Shown: positions 8,231 through 16,859, counted from the first letter of the stretch. The stretch is DNA of 64,000 bases from Adhaeribacter rhizoryzae (GCF_008629685.1 NZ_VWSF01000008.1:62001-126000); one strand, 5' to 3'. Numbers and translations are program-made. The notes: generated by a model from the sequence alone, not told the origin.

Positions 8231-11185
8231 TTAGTAATTATTCTTATAAAATGTAAGATACTCTTCCAGGTTACCTTCTTTTAAGAAAACAGGTAAGTTT
8301 TCAGAAGAGATTACAAAGGTAGCAAATTCTATACCTCTTATCTTACTCAGCGGCGATTGTGGTGATTTTTGTTTAATGGTGTAAGTTTTGGCTTTGGCGC
8401 CATTGGTAAATTCCCGGATTACAACCATATCCTGCGTGGCGTTAAAAGTGGTTGTTTCTACGGTTAAATTATCGGAGGCATTATATTTACTGTTATAAGA
8501 TTGCATTTTCTCGGCAACGCCGGCAAAGGAAGCATGCGCTTTTGGGTAAATAATTAAAACTACCTGGGGCGCCTGTAAATTAGCCGCGTATTTTGGTTTA
8601 GCCGGTTCCGGAACAACTGGCGTGGCCGGGGCTCCCGGTGGCGTGTTAGCAGGGGTATTACTTACCGGGGCATTATTAGCCGGCGTGTTATTGGTGGGCG
8701 TATTAGTTGCGCTAGCCGGGTTATTGGTTGAATTTGCTGCGGGTGTTTTAGTGGCTGGTGCCGGTGTACCTGCCACCGGATTCTGAGGCACTGTAGTAGC
8801 CGCTACCTGGGATTTATTATCAGACGGAGCTACTTCTTTTTTGTTAGTTAAAGCAACTGGCTTTTGGGTAGCCGGAACGGGCGGTGTTACAGCGGCACTT
8901 ACCGGCACCACTGGTTTAGGTTGGTTCGGGTGCGTTCTGTCGAATTCTGCTTCCGATAATTTACCGCTCTCGAGCAAAGCAAAAGCATCTAAATATTGCT
9001 GGGCTTTGGGTAATAAATTGCTGTTGGGGTAAGTTTTTACGAAATTTTGTAAAGCTAATTTAAACAAGCTGGGTTGTTCGGTTTTGCTTATTATCAGCAC
9101 ATTCAGAAAAGCCACCCGGTCTATTAATTCGGCATCCGGAGAAGCTTGGCGAATATTATTAAGCATCTCGTTGGCTTCTTTAAATTTCTGCTCGTCGTAC
9201 AAAGCAAAAGCTTTATCGTAAAGCTCCCGTACTTTGGCGTTATCCGCCGAAACCTCGGCCAAATAATTAGGGTTATCAATCAGTTTGGCATAACGGCTAT
9301 TCGGAAACTGCTGCTTAATGCGGGCGGCATAGGTTTGCTGTTTTGGGTCGTTGGCTGGTTTGTAAAGCAGGTAAAGCGCATAATAAGCTTCCGGAGCGTT
9401 TTTCGAGTTAGGGAAACGCGCAACAAATTTCTCGTAAGTTTCAATGGCGTGGGCGGGCTCTTCTAACCGTTCGCGGTAAATATTGCCCAAAGTAAACAAA
9501 CTGGTTTCTATTTTCTGGTTAGCGGCAAGCTTCATTTCGGGCGTAAGCGGAACATCCTGCAGCAACGTTTCCCGCATATTGGCGGCAGTAGCGGCCGTAT
9601 CAGCGGTTGCTCCGGGCAAGGCACCCGGCGAAATAGCTTGCAAATTTTGCTGCGAACCGGTTGGTTGCTGGCTGCTTATCCGCCAGTTATCCTGGAGTGG
9701 CCGGTTACCCCAGCGCCGGACAAATTCTGCTTTGGCCGAACCAATAGTAGCCGGATTATCGAAATACCAAACACCGCCCGGACCTGCGGGTGTGCCCATA
9801 TTGGCATCGCCGGAACCATTGTTATTATTGCCAAAAATATTGTTGCGGTTATTGCCGGTGGTATTATTATTAGCGCCTTTAGCAGCTAATTCCGCAGCCC
9901 GGCGGGCATCGGCGGCTTTCTTTTCTTCGGCGGCTTTAATAATGGCATCTATGCGGGTATCCAAAGTGGCTTTATCCAGGCTGGCTAGTTGTAGCAAGCT
10001 GTCTTGGCGGGTTACAATATTGTAGTGGCCTACAAAGTCGTTCAGTACATCGCGGCGTTCGGCAGCGGCGGCGTATTCGGCGGCAGTTTGGGGTAAAACC
10101 TGTACGGCACTGTCGTAATAAGCCTGGGCTAAGTTGTATTTCTGGAGTTTATCGTAATAGGTTTGCCCAGCTAGTAAATACGAATAACCTTTTTGGGCGG
10201 TATTTACCGTTGAGTTTTTAACCGATTGGGTTAAATATTGCAGCGCCAGCTCCGGTTTATTCTGTTTTAACTGAAACCGGGCCATTTCGTAATAAATCTT
10301 ATCCAGGTATTCTTTGTTTTTAGCATCCCGCAGCAATTTCCGGAAATATTTATCTACGGCTTCTTTGCTGCTGGCATCCGATATTTCGGTTACCTGGCCT
10401 AAGTACAACTTGCTCTGAAACCCTAATTCGTAAGGCGGATTTTTGCGTAATATGCGGTTAAATTGCTGACGCGCCAGTTTTTCTTCGTTGTTTCGTTGGT
10501 AAAGCTGCCCCAGAATAAACCGGATACGGGCTTCTTCATCCTTCTTTTCGATTAGCGGAATGGCTAGTTTTAAGTTCTGAATGGCCAGTTTATCATCCTT
10601 TAACAACAAGTAATATTGCGCCCGCGTCAGAAACAGCAATAAAGCGTTTTCCTTCGTCAGGAATTGCTTTTTCATAATATCTGAAACCGCTTTGGCGCTT
10701 TCCAGATCTTCGGTTTGCAGAAAACTGCGCATGAGCCATACCAGCGCTTCGTGGCGAGTTACTTCGTTTTGGCTGGTGCTGTTTACGTATTTAAAGGTTT
10801 TAATGGCCTCGTCGTACTCCAGGCCGTAAAAACGGGATTTCCCAATTAGCAAATAGCTGTCGTCGGTCCAGTCGCTGGTAGCATGTTTTTGTATAGGGTA
10901 GGAGGCTTTCTTAATTATTTCTTCCAGATCTTTTTTAAAGCCGGCCGCAATAGTAGAGTCTATTACCGGAAATATAGGCAAAAGCCGGTTATAATCGGTT
11001 ATGGCTTTAGCGGTTACGTCGGCTTCAATGGTTTTCAGTCGTTCGTTCCCTAAAAAATAAGCATTATACCGCGCCGTGGTATTCTGGTAGGCTTTGCTAA
11101 AAAAGTTGTTGCGTTCCGGCGAACAGCCGGCTAACAAAACTACTGCCAGGCACAGGCAGGCCATGTATATAATTATTTTGTTCAA
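8231..11185 (-). CDS. porW: PorW/SprE-like TPR lipoprotein of type IX secretion
   Basis: 984 residues. The signal peptide ends in a lipobox (LAGC, Cys21) followed by SPERNNFFSKAYQNTTARYN, the N-terminal signature of PorW/SprE proteins, needed for T9SS function in Porphyromonas and gliding in Flavobacterium. Many tetratricopeptide-like helix pairs fill about residues 110-390 and 540-720. Two low-complexity linkers stand out: Asn/Gly-rich at about 435-465 and Thr/Pro/Asn-rich at about 800-880. A conserved C-terminal domain follows. The first codon is TTG; the next ATG (11164) would delete the positively charged start of the signal peptide, so TTG is preferred. The role assignment is from family resemblance. 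Confidence 0.78.
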   Translation of the reverse strand: MNKIIIYMACLCLAVVLLAGCSPERNNFFSKAYQNTTARYNAYFLGNERLKTIEADVTAKAITDYNRLLPIFPVIDSTIAAGFKKDLEEIIKKASYPIQKHATSDWTDDSYLLIGKSRFYGLEYDEAIKTFKYVNSTSQNEVTRHEALVWLMRSFLQTEDLESAKAVSDIMKKQFLTKENALLLFLTRAQYYLLLKDDKLAIQNLKLAIPLIEKKDEEARIRFILGQLYQRNNEEKLARQQFNRILRKNPPYELGFQSKLYLGQVTEISDASSKEAVDKYFRKLLRDAKNKEYLDKIYYEMARFQLKQNKPELALQYLTQSVKNSTVNTAQKGYSYLLAGQTYYDKLQKYNLAQAYYDSAVQVLPQTAAEYAAAAERRDVLNDFVGHYNIVTRQDSLLQLASLDKATLDTRIDAIIKAAEEKKAADARRAAELAAKGANNNTTGNNRNNIFGNNNNGSGDANMGTPAGPGGVWYFDNPATIGSAKAEFVRRWGNRPLQDNWRISSQQPTGSQQNLQAISPGALPGATADTAATAANMRETLLQDVPLTPEMKLAANQKIETSLFTLGNIYRERLEEPAHAIETYEKFVARFPNSKNAPEAYYALYLLYKPANDPKQQTYAARIKQQFPNSRYAKLIDNPNYLAEVSADNAKVRELYDKAFALYDEQKFKEANEMLNNIRQASPDAELIDRVAFLNVLIISKTEQPSLFKLALQNFVKTYPNSNLLPKAQQYLDAFALLESGKLSEAEFDRTHPNQPKPVVPVSAAVTPPVPATQKPVALTNKKEVAPSDNKSQVAATTVPQNPVAGTPAPATKTPAANSTNNPASATNTPTNNTPANNAPVSNTPANTPPGAPATPVVPEPAKPKYAANLQAPQVVLIIYPKAHASFAGVAEKMQSYNSKYNASDNLTVETTTFNATQDMVVIREFTNGAKAKTYTIKQKSPQSPLSKIRGIEFATFVISSENLPVFLKEGNLEEYLTFYKNNY

Positions 11186-11667
11186 AATAGTTGTAGTATT
11201 CCTATCGTGATGGTCCCTGCAAACTGCTTTAAAATATAACGACCATATTTGGTTTAATATTTTTAACTAACCATAAGTTCCGGTTCAGCCACAAAAACAG
11301 CAGTTAACTAATCTGTAAAAATAGATTTTTATTCAACGGTTTTAAAATCTGATAGCTAGATTACGCGGGTAATAGTAATATTATTTTCTGAGCGGGCTAT
11401 TTTTTAAACAAAGAACTGCTTATTAGCAATATAAAACATCCGGTTTGGCAATTAAGGTTTAGTGCAAAATTTTAAACCTGGTAATTGTAAAATAATAAGT
11501 CAGGCAATAATATTACTTTAAGCTGTAAGTCTTGGCCAAAAGTATAGGTTAGCTAACCCCAGTCCAAATATAAAATAATGATTTTAACTTAATTAATAGC
11601 CTTTTGGGGTTAAGAAAAACTAGGCAAATTAATTATATTTGTTTTTACGCGTTAATGTCTGCCAGTC
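11186..11667. other. Divergent intergenic region
   Basis: 482 AT-rich bases between porW (minus) and the secreted-protein gene (plus), so promoters of both should lie here. The clear one is the -7 box at 11634-11641. A 7-bp dyad (AGGTTTA at 11455-11461 with TAAACCT at 11473-11479) is the only other structure noted. No coding potential was seen. Confidence 0.6.
11634..11641 (+). promoter_or_regulatory. Bacteroidota -7 promoter box (TATATTTG)
   Basis: TATATTTG matches TAnnTTTG exactly and ends 26 bases before the ATG at 11668. No well-spaced -33 TTTG was found; the nearest TTG (11604-11606) is 27 bases away, longer than the usual 19-21. The box is therefore a candidate on its own. Confidence 0.5.
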
Positions 11668-12933
11668 ATGAAAAAACGCTTTCTATTTTGCCTTGCCTTT
11701 ACGCTGTTGCTGGCTTTTAAAGCTAGTGCTGCCGAGATTCTGGTACCCATGGATGCGGACCAGAAAGACCACCTGAAAGCTTACGGCGTAGCTTATTGGG
11801 TATTACAAAACCAGCAGGAAGTAGATTGGCTGCTGAACTACCGGGGCGGCAGCTTTGCTTTTAAGCACGCCCCAAATATCGAAAATGAGTTAATGGTGCG
11901 GGGGGTAAGTTATTCGGTAATATCGGATGCGCAATATTCGGGTATTCTTACGCAAATTGCCAGCCCGGAAGTAAATATGGAATTGATGAAACTGGAGAAA
12001 GCGCCTAAAATTGCGGTGTACTCGCCCAAAACCAAACAACCCTGGGACGATGCCGTAACCCTGGTGCTCACTTACGCCGAAATTCCTTTTGACCTAGTGT
12101 TTGACGAAGAAGTGCTGGATCAGAAATTATTAAAGTACGACTGGCTGCACCTGCACCACGAAGATTTTACCGGCCAGTATGGTAAAACCATTCGGGGTTT
12201 CCGTAACCAGGATTGGTTTAGGGAGGCGCAACAGGAAGCCGAAGATATTGCCAAAAAATACGGTTACGCCAAAGTTTCGCAAATGAAGCTGGGCGTAGTA
12301 AAAAAAATTAAAGCCTATGTGGTCGGCGGCGGCTTTATGTTTGCCATGTGCTCGGCTACCGATACCTACGATATTGCCCTGGCCGCCGAGGGTATAGATA
12401 TTGTAGATGTAATATTTGATGGCGATGGCGTAGATGCCGATGCCCAGCAGAAACTGGATTTTAACAAAACTTTTGCTTTTAAGAATTTTAGCTTAAACCT
12501 GAACCCGTACGACGGCGAATTTTCCAGCATCGATAACCAGCGGCGCGAGCGCAACCTGTACGAGCACAACGATTTTTTTTCTTTGTTTACTTTCTCGGCC
12601 AAGTGGGATCAAATACCGGCCATGCTCACGCAAAACCACGAGAAAACCATAAAAGGATTTATGGGCCAAACCACCGCTTTCAAAAAAGACCAGGTAAAAG
12701 CAGATGTAATTGTAATGGGCGAAACAAAATCGGCGGGCGAGGTGCGCTATATTAATGGTACGGCCGGCAAAGGCACCTGGACTTTTTACGGCGGCCACGA
12801 CCCCGAAGATTACCTGCACATGCCCGGCGAAGAACCCACCGATTTAGCTTTGTATCCCAATTCGCCCGGTTATCGCCTTATCCTGAACAATATTTTGTTT
12901 CCGGCAGCCAAAAAGAAAAAGCAGAAAACCTAA
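11668..12933 (+). CDS. Conserved exported protein of unknown function
   Basis: 421 residues beginning with a clear signal peptide (MKKRFLFCLAFTLLLAFKASA, cleaved before AEILVPMD). The mature protein has alternating beta/alpha character, with HLHHEDFTGQYG near residue 157 and GGGFMFAMCSATDTYDIALA near 215, resembling the nucleophile elbow of class-I glutamine-amidotransferase/ThuA-like folds. Relatives in Bacteroidota databases are, as I recall, often labelled asparagine synthetase B; no N-terminal Cys nucleophile or PP-loop ATP site of AsnB is visible, and it is exported, so that label is unsupported. It ends in a lysine-rich tail. The gene stands alone between a -7 promoter box and a peptidase remnant. 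Confidence 0.75.
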   Translation: MKKRFLFCLAFTLLLAFKASAAEILVPMDADQKDHLKAYGVAYWVLQNQQEVDWLLNYRGGSFAFKHAPNIENELMVRGVSYSVISDAQYSGILTQIASPEVNMELMKLEKAPKIAVYSPKTKQPWDDAVTLVLTYAEIPFDLVFDEEVLDQKLLKYDWLHLHHEDFTGQYGKTIRGFRNQDWFREAQQEAEDIAKKYGYAKVSQMKLGVVKKIKAYVVGGGFMFAMCSATDTYDIALAAEGIDIVDVIFDGDGVDADAQQKLDFNKTFAFKNFSLNLNPYDGEFSSIDNQRRERNLYEHNDFFSLFTFSAKWDQIPAMLTQNHEKTIKGFMGQTTAFKKDQVKADVIVMGETKSAGEVRYINGTAGKGTWTFYGGHDPEDYLHMPGEEPTDLALYPNSPGYRLILNNILFPAAKKKKQKT

Positions 12934-12982
12934 GAGCAGGCCATAAAAGCAGAGTATTATAATTTAAATAATTAAACTGTTG

Positions 12983-13233
12983 CTGACGGCCGATGCTTAC
13001 GGAGTTTTGTAGAAGCCAGCAGACCCTATGATAGGGCCGTAGCCCAGCAATTACGTCAGCATATTTTTTCAGTGGGCAACACCATCGACCTGGCCAACGG
13101 CTACCGTGCTTTCCGGGGCTGCAATTCCAAAACGGAGGCCCTGGTGCGTAAACGAGGCTTTTTACCAAATGAAAGAATATTACTAAGCCTGCTAATACCA
13201 AACGCAGATTATAGTATAACTTTAACTTTATAG
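12983..13233 (+). pseudogene. Remnant of an M3-family metallopeptidase (Dcp/oligopeptidase type), 3' end only
   Basis: Frame 2 at 12983-13009 reads LTADAYGV, then a stop; frame 1 from about 13003 reads VEASRPYDRAVAQQLRQ, then HIFSVGNTIDLANGYRAFRG and ALVRKRGF, ending at TAG 13231-13233. Joined across the frameshift, these are the last 65 or so residues of M3 peptidases, where ADAY, F-S-x-G-N-T, YRAFRG and a terminal RKRGF are conserved. The catalytic HExxH region and everything upstream are absent. The residues after RKRGFLPN look like read-through into non-coding DNA. This is a decayed fragment, not a functional gene. Confidence 0.8.
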
Positions 13234-13369
13234 CTGCAAAAGTATTGGCAAGATAAAAGGCTTGGCGCCCGAAAAATATTATTGGGTACTAAGCCTTTAC
13301 TTATTAAAAAGCATCAACTGTTTATTTAGTTATCCGTTACTTTTAATATAATGTATTCATCTAAACCGT

Positions 13370-13606
13370 ATGGAACCCGATTCAGAATCTTCTAAAAATC
13401 CTTCCCGGCAAGACCAGCTAAAGCCTTACCTGAAATATTCTGGTTTGGGCTTTCAGATGATTGCGGTTTTGGTGCTGGCCGCCTGGGGTGGCATGGCCCT
13501 GGATGATAGAATGGGTAATAAGAATCCGTGGTGGACCATTGGCCTGATGCTGCTGGGGGTAACGGCTTCGATGTATATGATTATCAAATCTGTAATAAAA
13601 AAATAG
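13370..13606 (+). CDS. atpZ: AtpZ/AtpI-type ATP synthase accessory protein
   Basis: 78 residues: a polar N-terminus, then two membrane helices (about 25-45 and 53-72) joined by MALDDRMGNKNPWW. This is the compact two-helix form of the AtpZ/AtpI family, whose genes commonly open bacterial ATP synthase operons. AtpI homologues help c-ring assembly and, with AtpZ, have been linked to Mg2+/Ca2+ uptake. Here it is the first gene of the cluster and the next gene begins within 45 bases of its stop. Which of the two family names is best cannot be settled from this sequence alone. Confidence 0.85.
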   Translation: MEPDSESSKNPSRQDQLKPYLKYSGLGFQMIAVLVLAAWGGMALDDRMGNKNPWWTIGLMLLGVTASMYMIIKSVIKK

Positions 13607-13650
13607 GTTTATACTTTTTGGTGCGTAATTTTGTGCCCTATTTAAAACCT

Positions 13651-14040
13651 ATGTCTTTCTCACGCAATATTTTAGTGCTTTCTTTATTGTTAGTAGCAGT
13701 TATCGGGGCGCTGATATATTTTACCGGCTACAACTACGTACACCCTTTAACCTGGTATATACTGCTGTTTTTTGCCAGTATAACCTGGGCTACTTTCTAT
13801 TTTATTCACAAAAGCATTGGCGAGGATGCCGGTAGCTTCCAGTTGTATTATTTCGGGTCTTCGGTTGCCCGGGTGCTGCTCAGCATGTTTGTAGTATTTT
13901 TTTACGTGTATTTTGCTGCCGAACGGGAATTCCAGTTTGCGATAAATTTCTTTATTATTTATTTTATTTATACTGGTTTTGAAATCTATAGCATATTGAG
14001 TAACTTGCGCCAAATTTCGAAAAAGCAGGTGTCGGAATGA
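13651..14040 (+). CDS. Membrane protein of the ATP synthase operon, unknown function
   Basis: 129 residues from the ATG at 13651 (MSFSRNILVLSLLLV). An alternative GTG at 13621 would add ten residues. Four membrane helices are apparent (about 7-25, 32-50, 67-87, 93-112), giving the look of an AtpI-like protein or a Bacteroidota-specific partner at this position. The stop codon overlaps the possible upstream ATG of atpB. Position between atpZ/I and atpB suggests a role in F0 assembly, but this is inference from context only. Confidence 0.75.
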   Translation: MSFSRNILVLSLLLVAVIGALIYFTGYNYVHPLTWYILLFFASITWATFYFIHKSIGEDAGSFQLYYFGSSVARVLLSMFVVFFYVYFAAEREFQFAINFFIIYFIYTGFEIYSILSNLRQISKKQVSE

Positions 14041-14078
14041 TGTTTTTACTGCTAATTTTTGAATTTAATAAGCTCTTA

Positions 14079-15149
14079 ATGAAGAAGTTATTTACGTTAA
14101 TTTTCTCTCTTTTTGCGATTTCCGGATTTGCGGCCGAACCAGCCGCCGAAGGTGGTAAATTCGATCCGGGCCAGATGATTACCCATCACATTGGCGATGA
14201 GCACAGTTGGGAGTTTGCCCATGGTGCAACTTTGCATTTGCCGGTGATTTTGTACGGTAAAAACGGTCTGGATATTTTCTCTTCTAAAAACTTCTACGAC
14301 GAGCACGGTAACCTGAAACCCTATAATGGTTATGTAAAGGAGCATAGTCATATTTATTATGCCAACGAAGCAGGTGAGCCGGTAGTAGAAACCAATGCGG
14401 AAGGTAAAGAACATCACGCTGGTCCTTTGGATTTCTCCATCACTAAAAACGTAGCTTCGTTGTTTCTGAGCGTGGCTTTGCTCTTAATTATTTTCTTTAC
14501 CATTGCTGGCCGTTATAAAGCCAATGCGGGTAAAGCGCCTAAAGGTATTCAGTCTTTCTTCGAGCCTATTATTATTTTTATTCGCGATGAAGTGGCTAAA
14601 CCCAATATTGGCCCCAAATACGAGCGGTACGTGCCATACTTATTAACTATATTCTTTTTTATCTGGTTTAATAATATGCTGGGTTTAATGCCCGGTGGCG
14701 CTAACTTAACCGGAAATATAGCCGTTACGTTGGTACTAGCAGTATTTACTTTGCTGGTTACTTTATTTAGCTCAAACAAAGCTTATTGGGCGCACATCTT
14801 TAAAACGCCAGGTGTTCCGGTAGCGTTACTGCCCATCATGATTCCGATTGAATTAGTAGGTATATTAACCAAGCCGTTTTCCCTGATGGTCCGGTTATTT
14901 GCTAACATTACCGCCGGTCACATTATTATATTAAGCTTATTCTCTTTAATATTTATTTTCGAGAACATTGCTATTGGGCCCGTTAGTGTTGCCTTTGCCA
15001 TTTTTATGAACTTCCTGGAGTTGTTTGTAGCCCTGTTGCAAGCTTATGTGTTTACCTTGCTTACCGCTATGTATTTTGGCGGTGCTACTGAAGAACACGA
15101 CCATGTAGAAGATATGGGCTTTGGCGGAAACGTTAAAGACCACCATTAA
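14079..15149 (+). CDS. atpB: F0F1 ATP synthase subunit a
   Basis: 356 residues from the ATG at 14079, chosen because it gives a clean signal peptide (MKKLFTLIFSLFAISGFA-AEP); the upstream ATG at 14037 overlaps the previous stop and would put 14 extra residues before it. A histidine-rich periplasmic extension of about 100 residues, usual in Bacteroidota, precedes the membrane domain. The essential arginine lies in PFSLMVRLFANITAGH. Subunit a forms the two proton half-channels against the c-ring in the inner membrane. It is followed 41 bases later by atpE. Confidence 0.95.
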   Translation: MKKLFTLIFSLFAISGFAAEPAAEGGKFDPGQMITHHIGDEHSWEFAHGATLHLPVILYGKNGLDIFSSKNFYDEHGNLKPYNGYVKEHSHIYYANEAGEPVVETNAEGKEHHAGPLDFSITKNVASLFLSVALLLIIFFTIAGRYKANAGKAPKGIQSFFEPIIIFIRDEVAKPNIGPKYERYVPYLLTIFFFIWFNNMLGLMPGGANLTGNIAVTLVLAVFTLLVTLFSSNKAYWAHIFKTPGVPVALLPIMIPIELVGILTKPFSLMVRLFANITAGHIIILSLFSLIFIFENIAIGPVSVAFAIFMNFLELFVALLQAYVFTLLTAMYFGGATEEHDHVEDMGFGGNVKDHH

Positions 15150-15190
15150 TAAGGATTTTTTTTATTTTTTAACTCTATAATTTTACAATT

Positions 15191-15460
15191 ATGTTATTAG
15201 CAATTTTGCTTCAAGTGGTGCAAGGGCTTTCTGAAGGTACAGGTTTAGCAATTCTGGGTGCCGGTATTGGTGCTGGTTTAGTTGCTTTAGGTGCCGGTTT
15301 AGGTATTGGTAGAATCGGTGGTTCAGCCATGGAAGCTATCGCCCGTCAGCCAGAGGCTACTGCTCGTATCCAAACTGCGATGATTATCGCGGCAGCTCTT
15401 ATTGAAGGTGTTGCCCTGTTTGGTGTGGTAGTATGTCTTCTTATTTCTTTCAAAGGCTAG
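15191..15460 (+). CDS. atpE: F0F1 ATP synthase subunit c
   Basis: 89 residues forming the two-helix hairpin of subunit c. Glycine-rich helix 1 (AGIGAGLVALGAGLGIG) leads to the polar loop ARQPEA (about 51-56), and helix 2 carries the ion-binding glutamate Glu72 in AALIEGVALFG. The residue after Glu72 is Gly, not the Ser/Thr of Na+-binding c-rings, so proton coupling is inferred. An intercistronic hairpin follows before atpF, which may help subunit c be made in excess over the other F0 proteins. Confidence 0.97.
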   Translation: MLLAILLQVVQGLSEGTGLAILGAGIGAGLVALGAGLGIGRIGGSAMEAIARQPEATARIQTAMIIAAALIEGVALFGVVVCLLISFKG

Positions 15461-15472
15461 TAAAGCCTCTAA

Positions 15473-15526
15473 TTTTTCAGCGGACCGGCGCTTAGGGCAT
15501 GCCTTTGCGCGCGGGCCGTTGAAAAA
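15473..15526 (+). promoter_or_regulatory. Intercistronic hairpin between atpE and atpF
   Basis: TTTTTCAGCGG (15473-15483) pairs with CCGTTGAAAAA (15516-15526) with one G-U pair, and GC-rich arms continue inside around GGCATGCC. There is no T-run after it, so it looks more like an RNA-stabilising or processing hairpin than a full terminator. It lies 13 bases after the atpE stop. Confidence 0.5.
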
Positions 15527-15631
15527 GAAAGAATCTGCCAAGCATAACACACAATTGTAGAGAAGAAAATAAGCAGCTGTTAAGAGGATAAACCTCTGAT
15601 TCAATTAAACAATAAACCAAAATAAAGTAAA

Positions 15632-16126
15632 ATGGAATTAGTAACACCGGGTATTGGCCTTATTTTCTGGCAAACCGTTACGTTCATTATTGTATTATTT
15701 TTATTATCTAAATTTGCCTGGAAACCGATTATGGCTTCTTTGCGTCAGCGCGAAGATTCAATTGAGTCGGCGTTGCGGATGGCCGATCAGGCTAAATTAG
15801 AGATGCAGGCCCTGAAAGCAGATAACGAAAAATTATTGCAGGAAGCCCGCATTGAGCGCGACCGCATTCTGCGCGAAGCCAGCGAAGCCGGTACTGCCAT
15901 CATAGAACAAGCCAAAGCCAGAGCCAACGAAGAAGGTACCCGCATGGTTGCTAATGCCCGTCAGGCCATCGAAAACGAGAAGAAAGCTGCTTTAACCGAA
16001 GTTAAAAATACAGCGGCTACGCTTTCTATTGAAATAGCCGAGCGTATTCTGAAGCATGAACTGGCGAACCCACAGGCGCAGCAAGCCTTGGTAAACGCTT
16101 ATATTAAAGAAGTAAACCTTAACTAA
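15632..16126 (+). CDS. atpF: F0F1 ATP synthase subunit b
   Basis: 164 residues: one N-terminal membrane helix (GIGLIFWQTVTFIIVLFLLSK) followed by a long, charged, heptad-rich helix, the typical stator stalk. It starts SKFAWKPIMASLRQREDSI after the membrane segment, as in other b subunits. Two copies link F0 to subunit delta and the alpha/beta head. The gap of 170 bases before it holds the atpE hairpin; the 87-base gap after it holds an AT-rich inverted repeat. Confidence 0.95.
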   Translation: MELVTPGIGLIFWQTVTFIIVLFLLSKFAWKPIMASLRQREDSIESALRMADQAKLEMQALKADNEKLLQEARIERDRILREASEAGTAIIEQAKARANEEGTRMVANARQAIENEKKAALTEVKNTAATLSIEIAERILKHELANPQAQQALVNAYIKEVNLN

Positions 16127-16206
16127 TTGTTGAATGGCTAAATTGTTTAATTGTTAATCTTCTTCGGAAAAACAATTAACAATTCAACACCTAACAATTT
16201 AACAAT
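16126..16206. repeat. AT-rich inverted repeat between atpF and atpH
   Basis: AATTGTTAAT (16150-16159) pairs with ATTAACAATT (16175-16184), and the surrounding ATTGTTGAAT...ATTGTTTAATTG and CAATTCAACA...CAATTTAACAAT extend the dyad imperfectly outward. The unit TTGTT(A/G)AA is repeated several times. No T-run. It resembles the short-period AT-rich spacers seen elsewhere in the window. Confidence 0.5.
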
Positions 16207-16213
16207 ATAAAAG

Positions 16214-16771
16214 ATGTCTGATATAAGAGTTGCTTCCCGTTACGCCAAATCCTTGCTCGACCTGGCCCTGGAAAAAGGCTTGTTGGAACAGGTTTATCAG
16301 GATATGGTGCTTTTTGCTAAAACGGTAAAAGACAACCGTGATTTTGAGCTATTCCTGACAAACCCAATTATTAATCACGGTAAGAAACTGGCTGTTTTAA
16401 AAAGTTTATTTACCGGCAAGGTTAGCGATTTGACTCTGAAGTTTTTCTTGCTGGTAACGGAGAAAAACCGCGAAGCAATTTTGGCCAGCGTATCTACGGA
16501 GTTTATTAAACAATACAACGATTATAAAGGAATCCTGATTGCGCATGTAACCACAGCCGTTCCTTTAACGCCGGAACTGAGAGTTCAACTAGTACAAAGG
16601 CTGGCGCAGCAAACCGGTAAAACCATTCAGTTGCAGGAAAATGTGGATTCTGCTTTAATTGGTGGCTTAGTGGTGCGCATTGGCGATTTACAGGTAGATG
16701 ATTCTATCAAGACCAACTTGCGGAACCTGAAAAATAAATTTAAGGAAAATCCTTATATCAACAAGCTGTAA
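16214..16771 (+). CDS. atpH: F0F1 ATP synthase subunit delta
   Basis: 185 residues. The N-terminal helical domain starts VASRYAKSLLDLALEKG, the classic delta/OSCP opening, and the C-terminal part contains GGLVVRIGDLQVDDSIKTNL, also conserved (canonical G-G-x-x-x-x-x-G-D). Delta sits on top of the alpha3beta3 head and ties it to the b stalk. Order F-H-A-G is normal and the gene is intact. Confidence 0.95.
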   Translation: MSDIRVASRYAKSLLDLALEKGLLEQVYQDMVLFAKTVKDNRDFELFLTNPIINHGKKLAVLKSLFTGKVSDLTLKFFLLVTEKNREAILASVSTEFIKQYNDYKGILIAHVTTAVPLTPELRVQLVQRLAQQTGKTIQLQENVDSALIGGLVVRIGDLQVDDSIKTNLRNLKNKFKENPYINKL

Positions 16772-16859
16772 GGAATTTGGTAACCGGTAAAACTGTTACC
16801 TCAATCGGTAGCCTAAAAGCACCGGCATTGCAAAAACGAAATAACATAAAAAAATAATC

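Noticed and set aside
9483-10025. 180-codon plus-strand frame antisense to porW
   Set aside because: Lies inside the porW coding region and mirrors its codon pattern; the porW translation has domain support, this one none.
11668-12933. Asparagine synthetase B function
   Set aside because: Exported protein without the N-terminal Cys nucleophile and PP-loop of AsnB; length about 150 residues too short.
12878-13201. 107-codon minus-strand frame across the 3' end of the secreted-protein gene
   Set aside because: Runs through the M3 peptidase remnant in antisense; the plus-strand reading has clear motif support.
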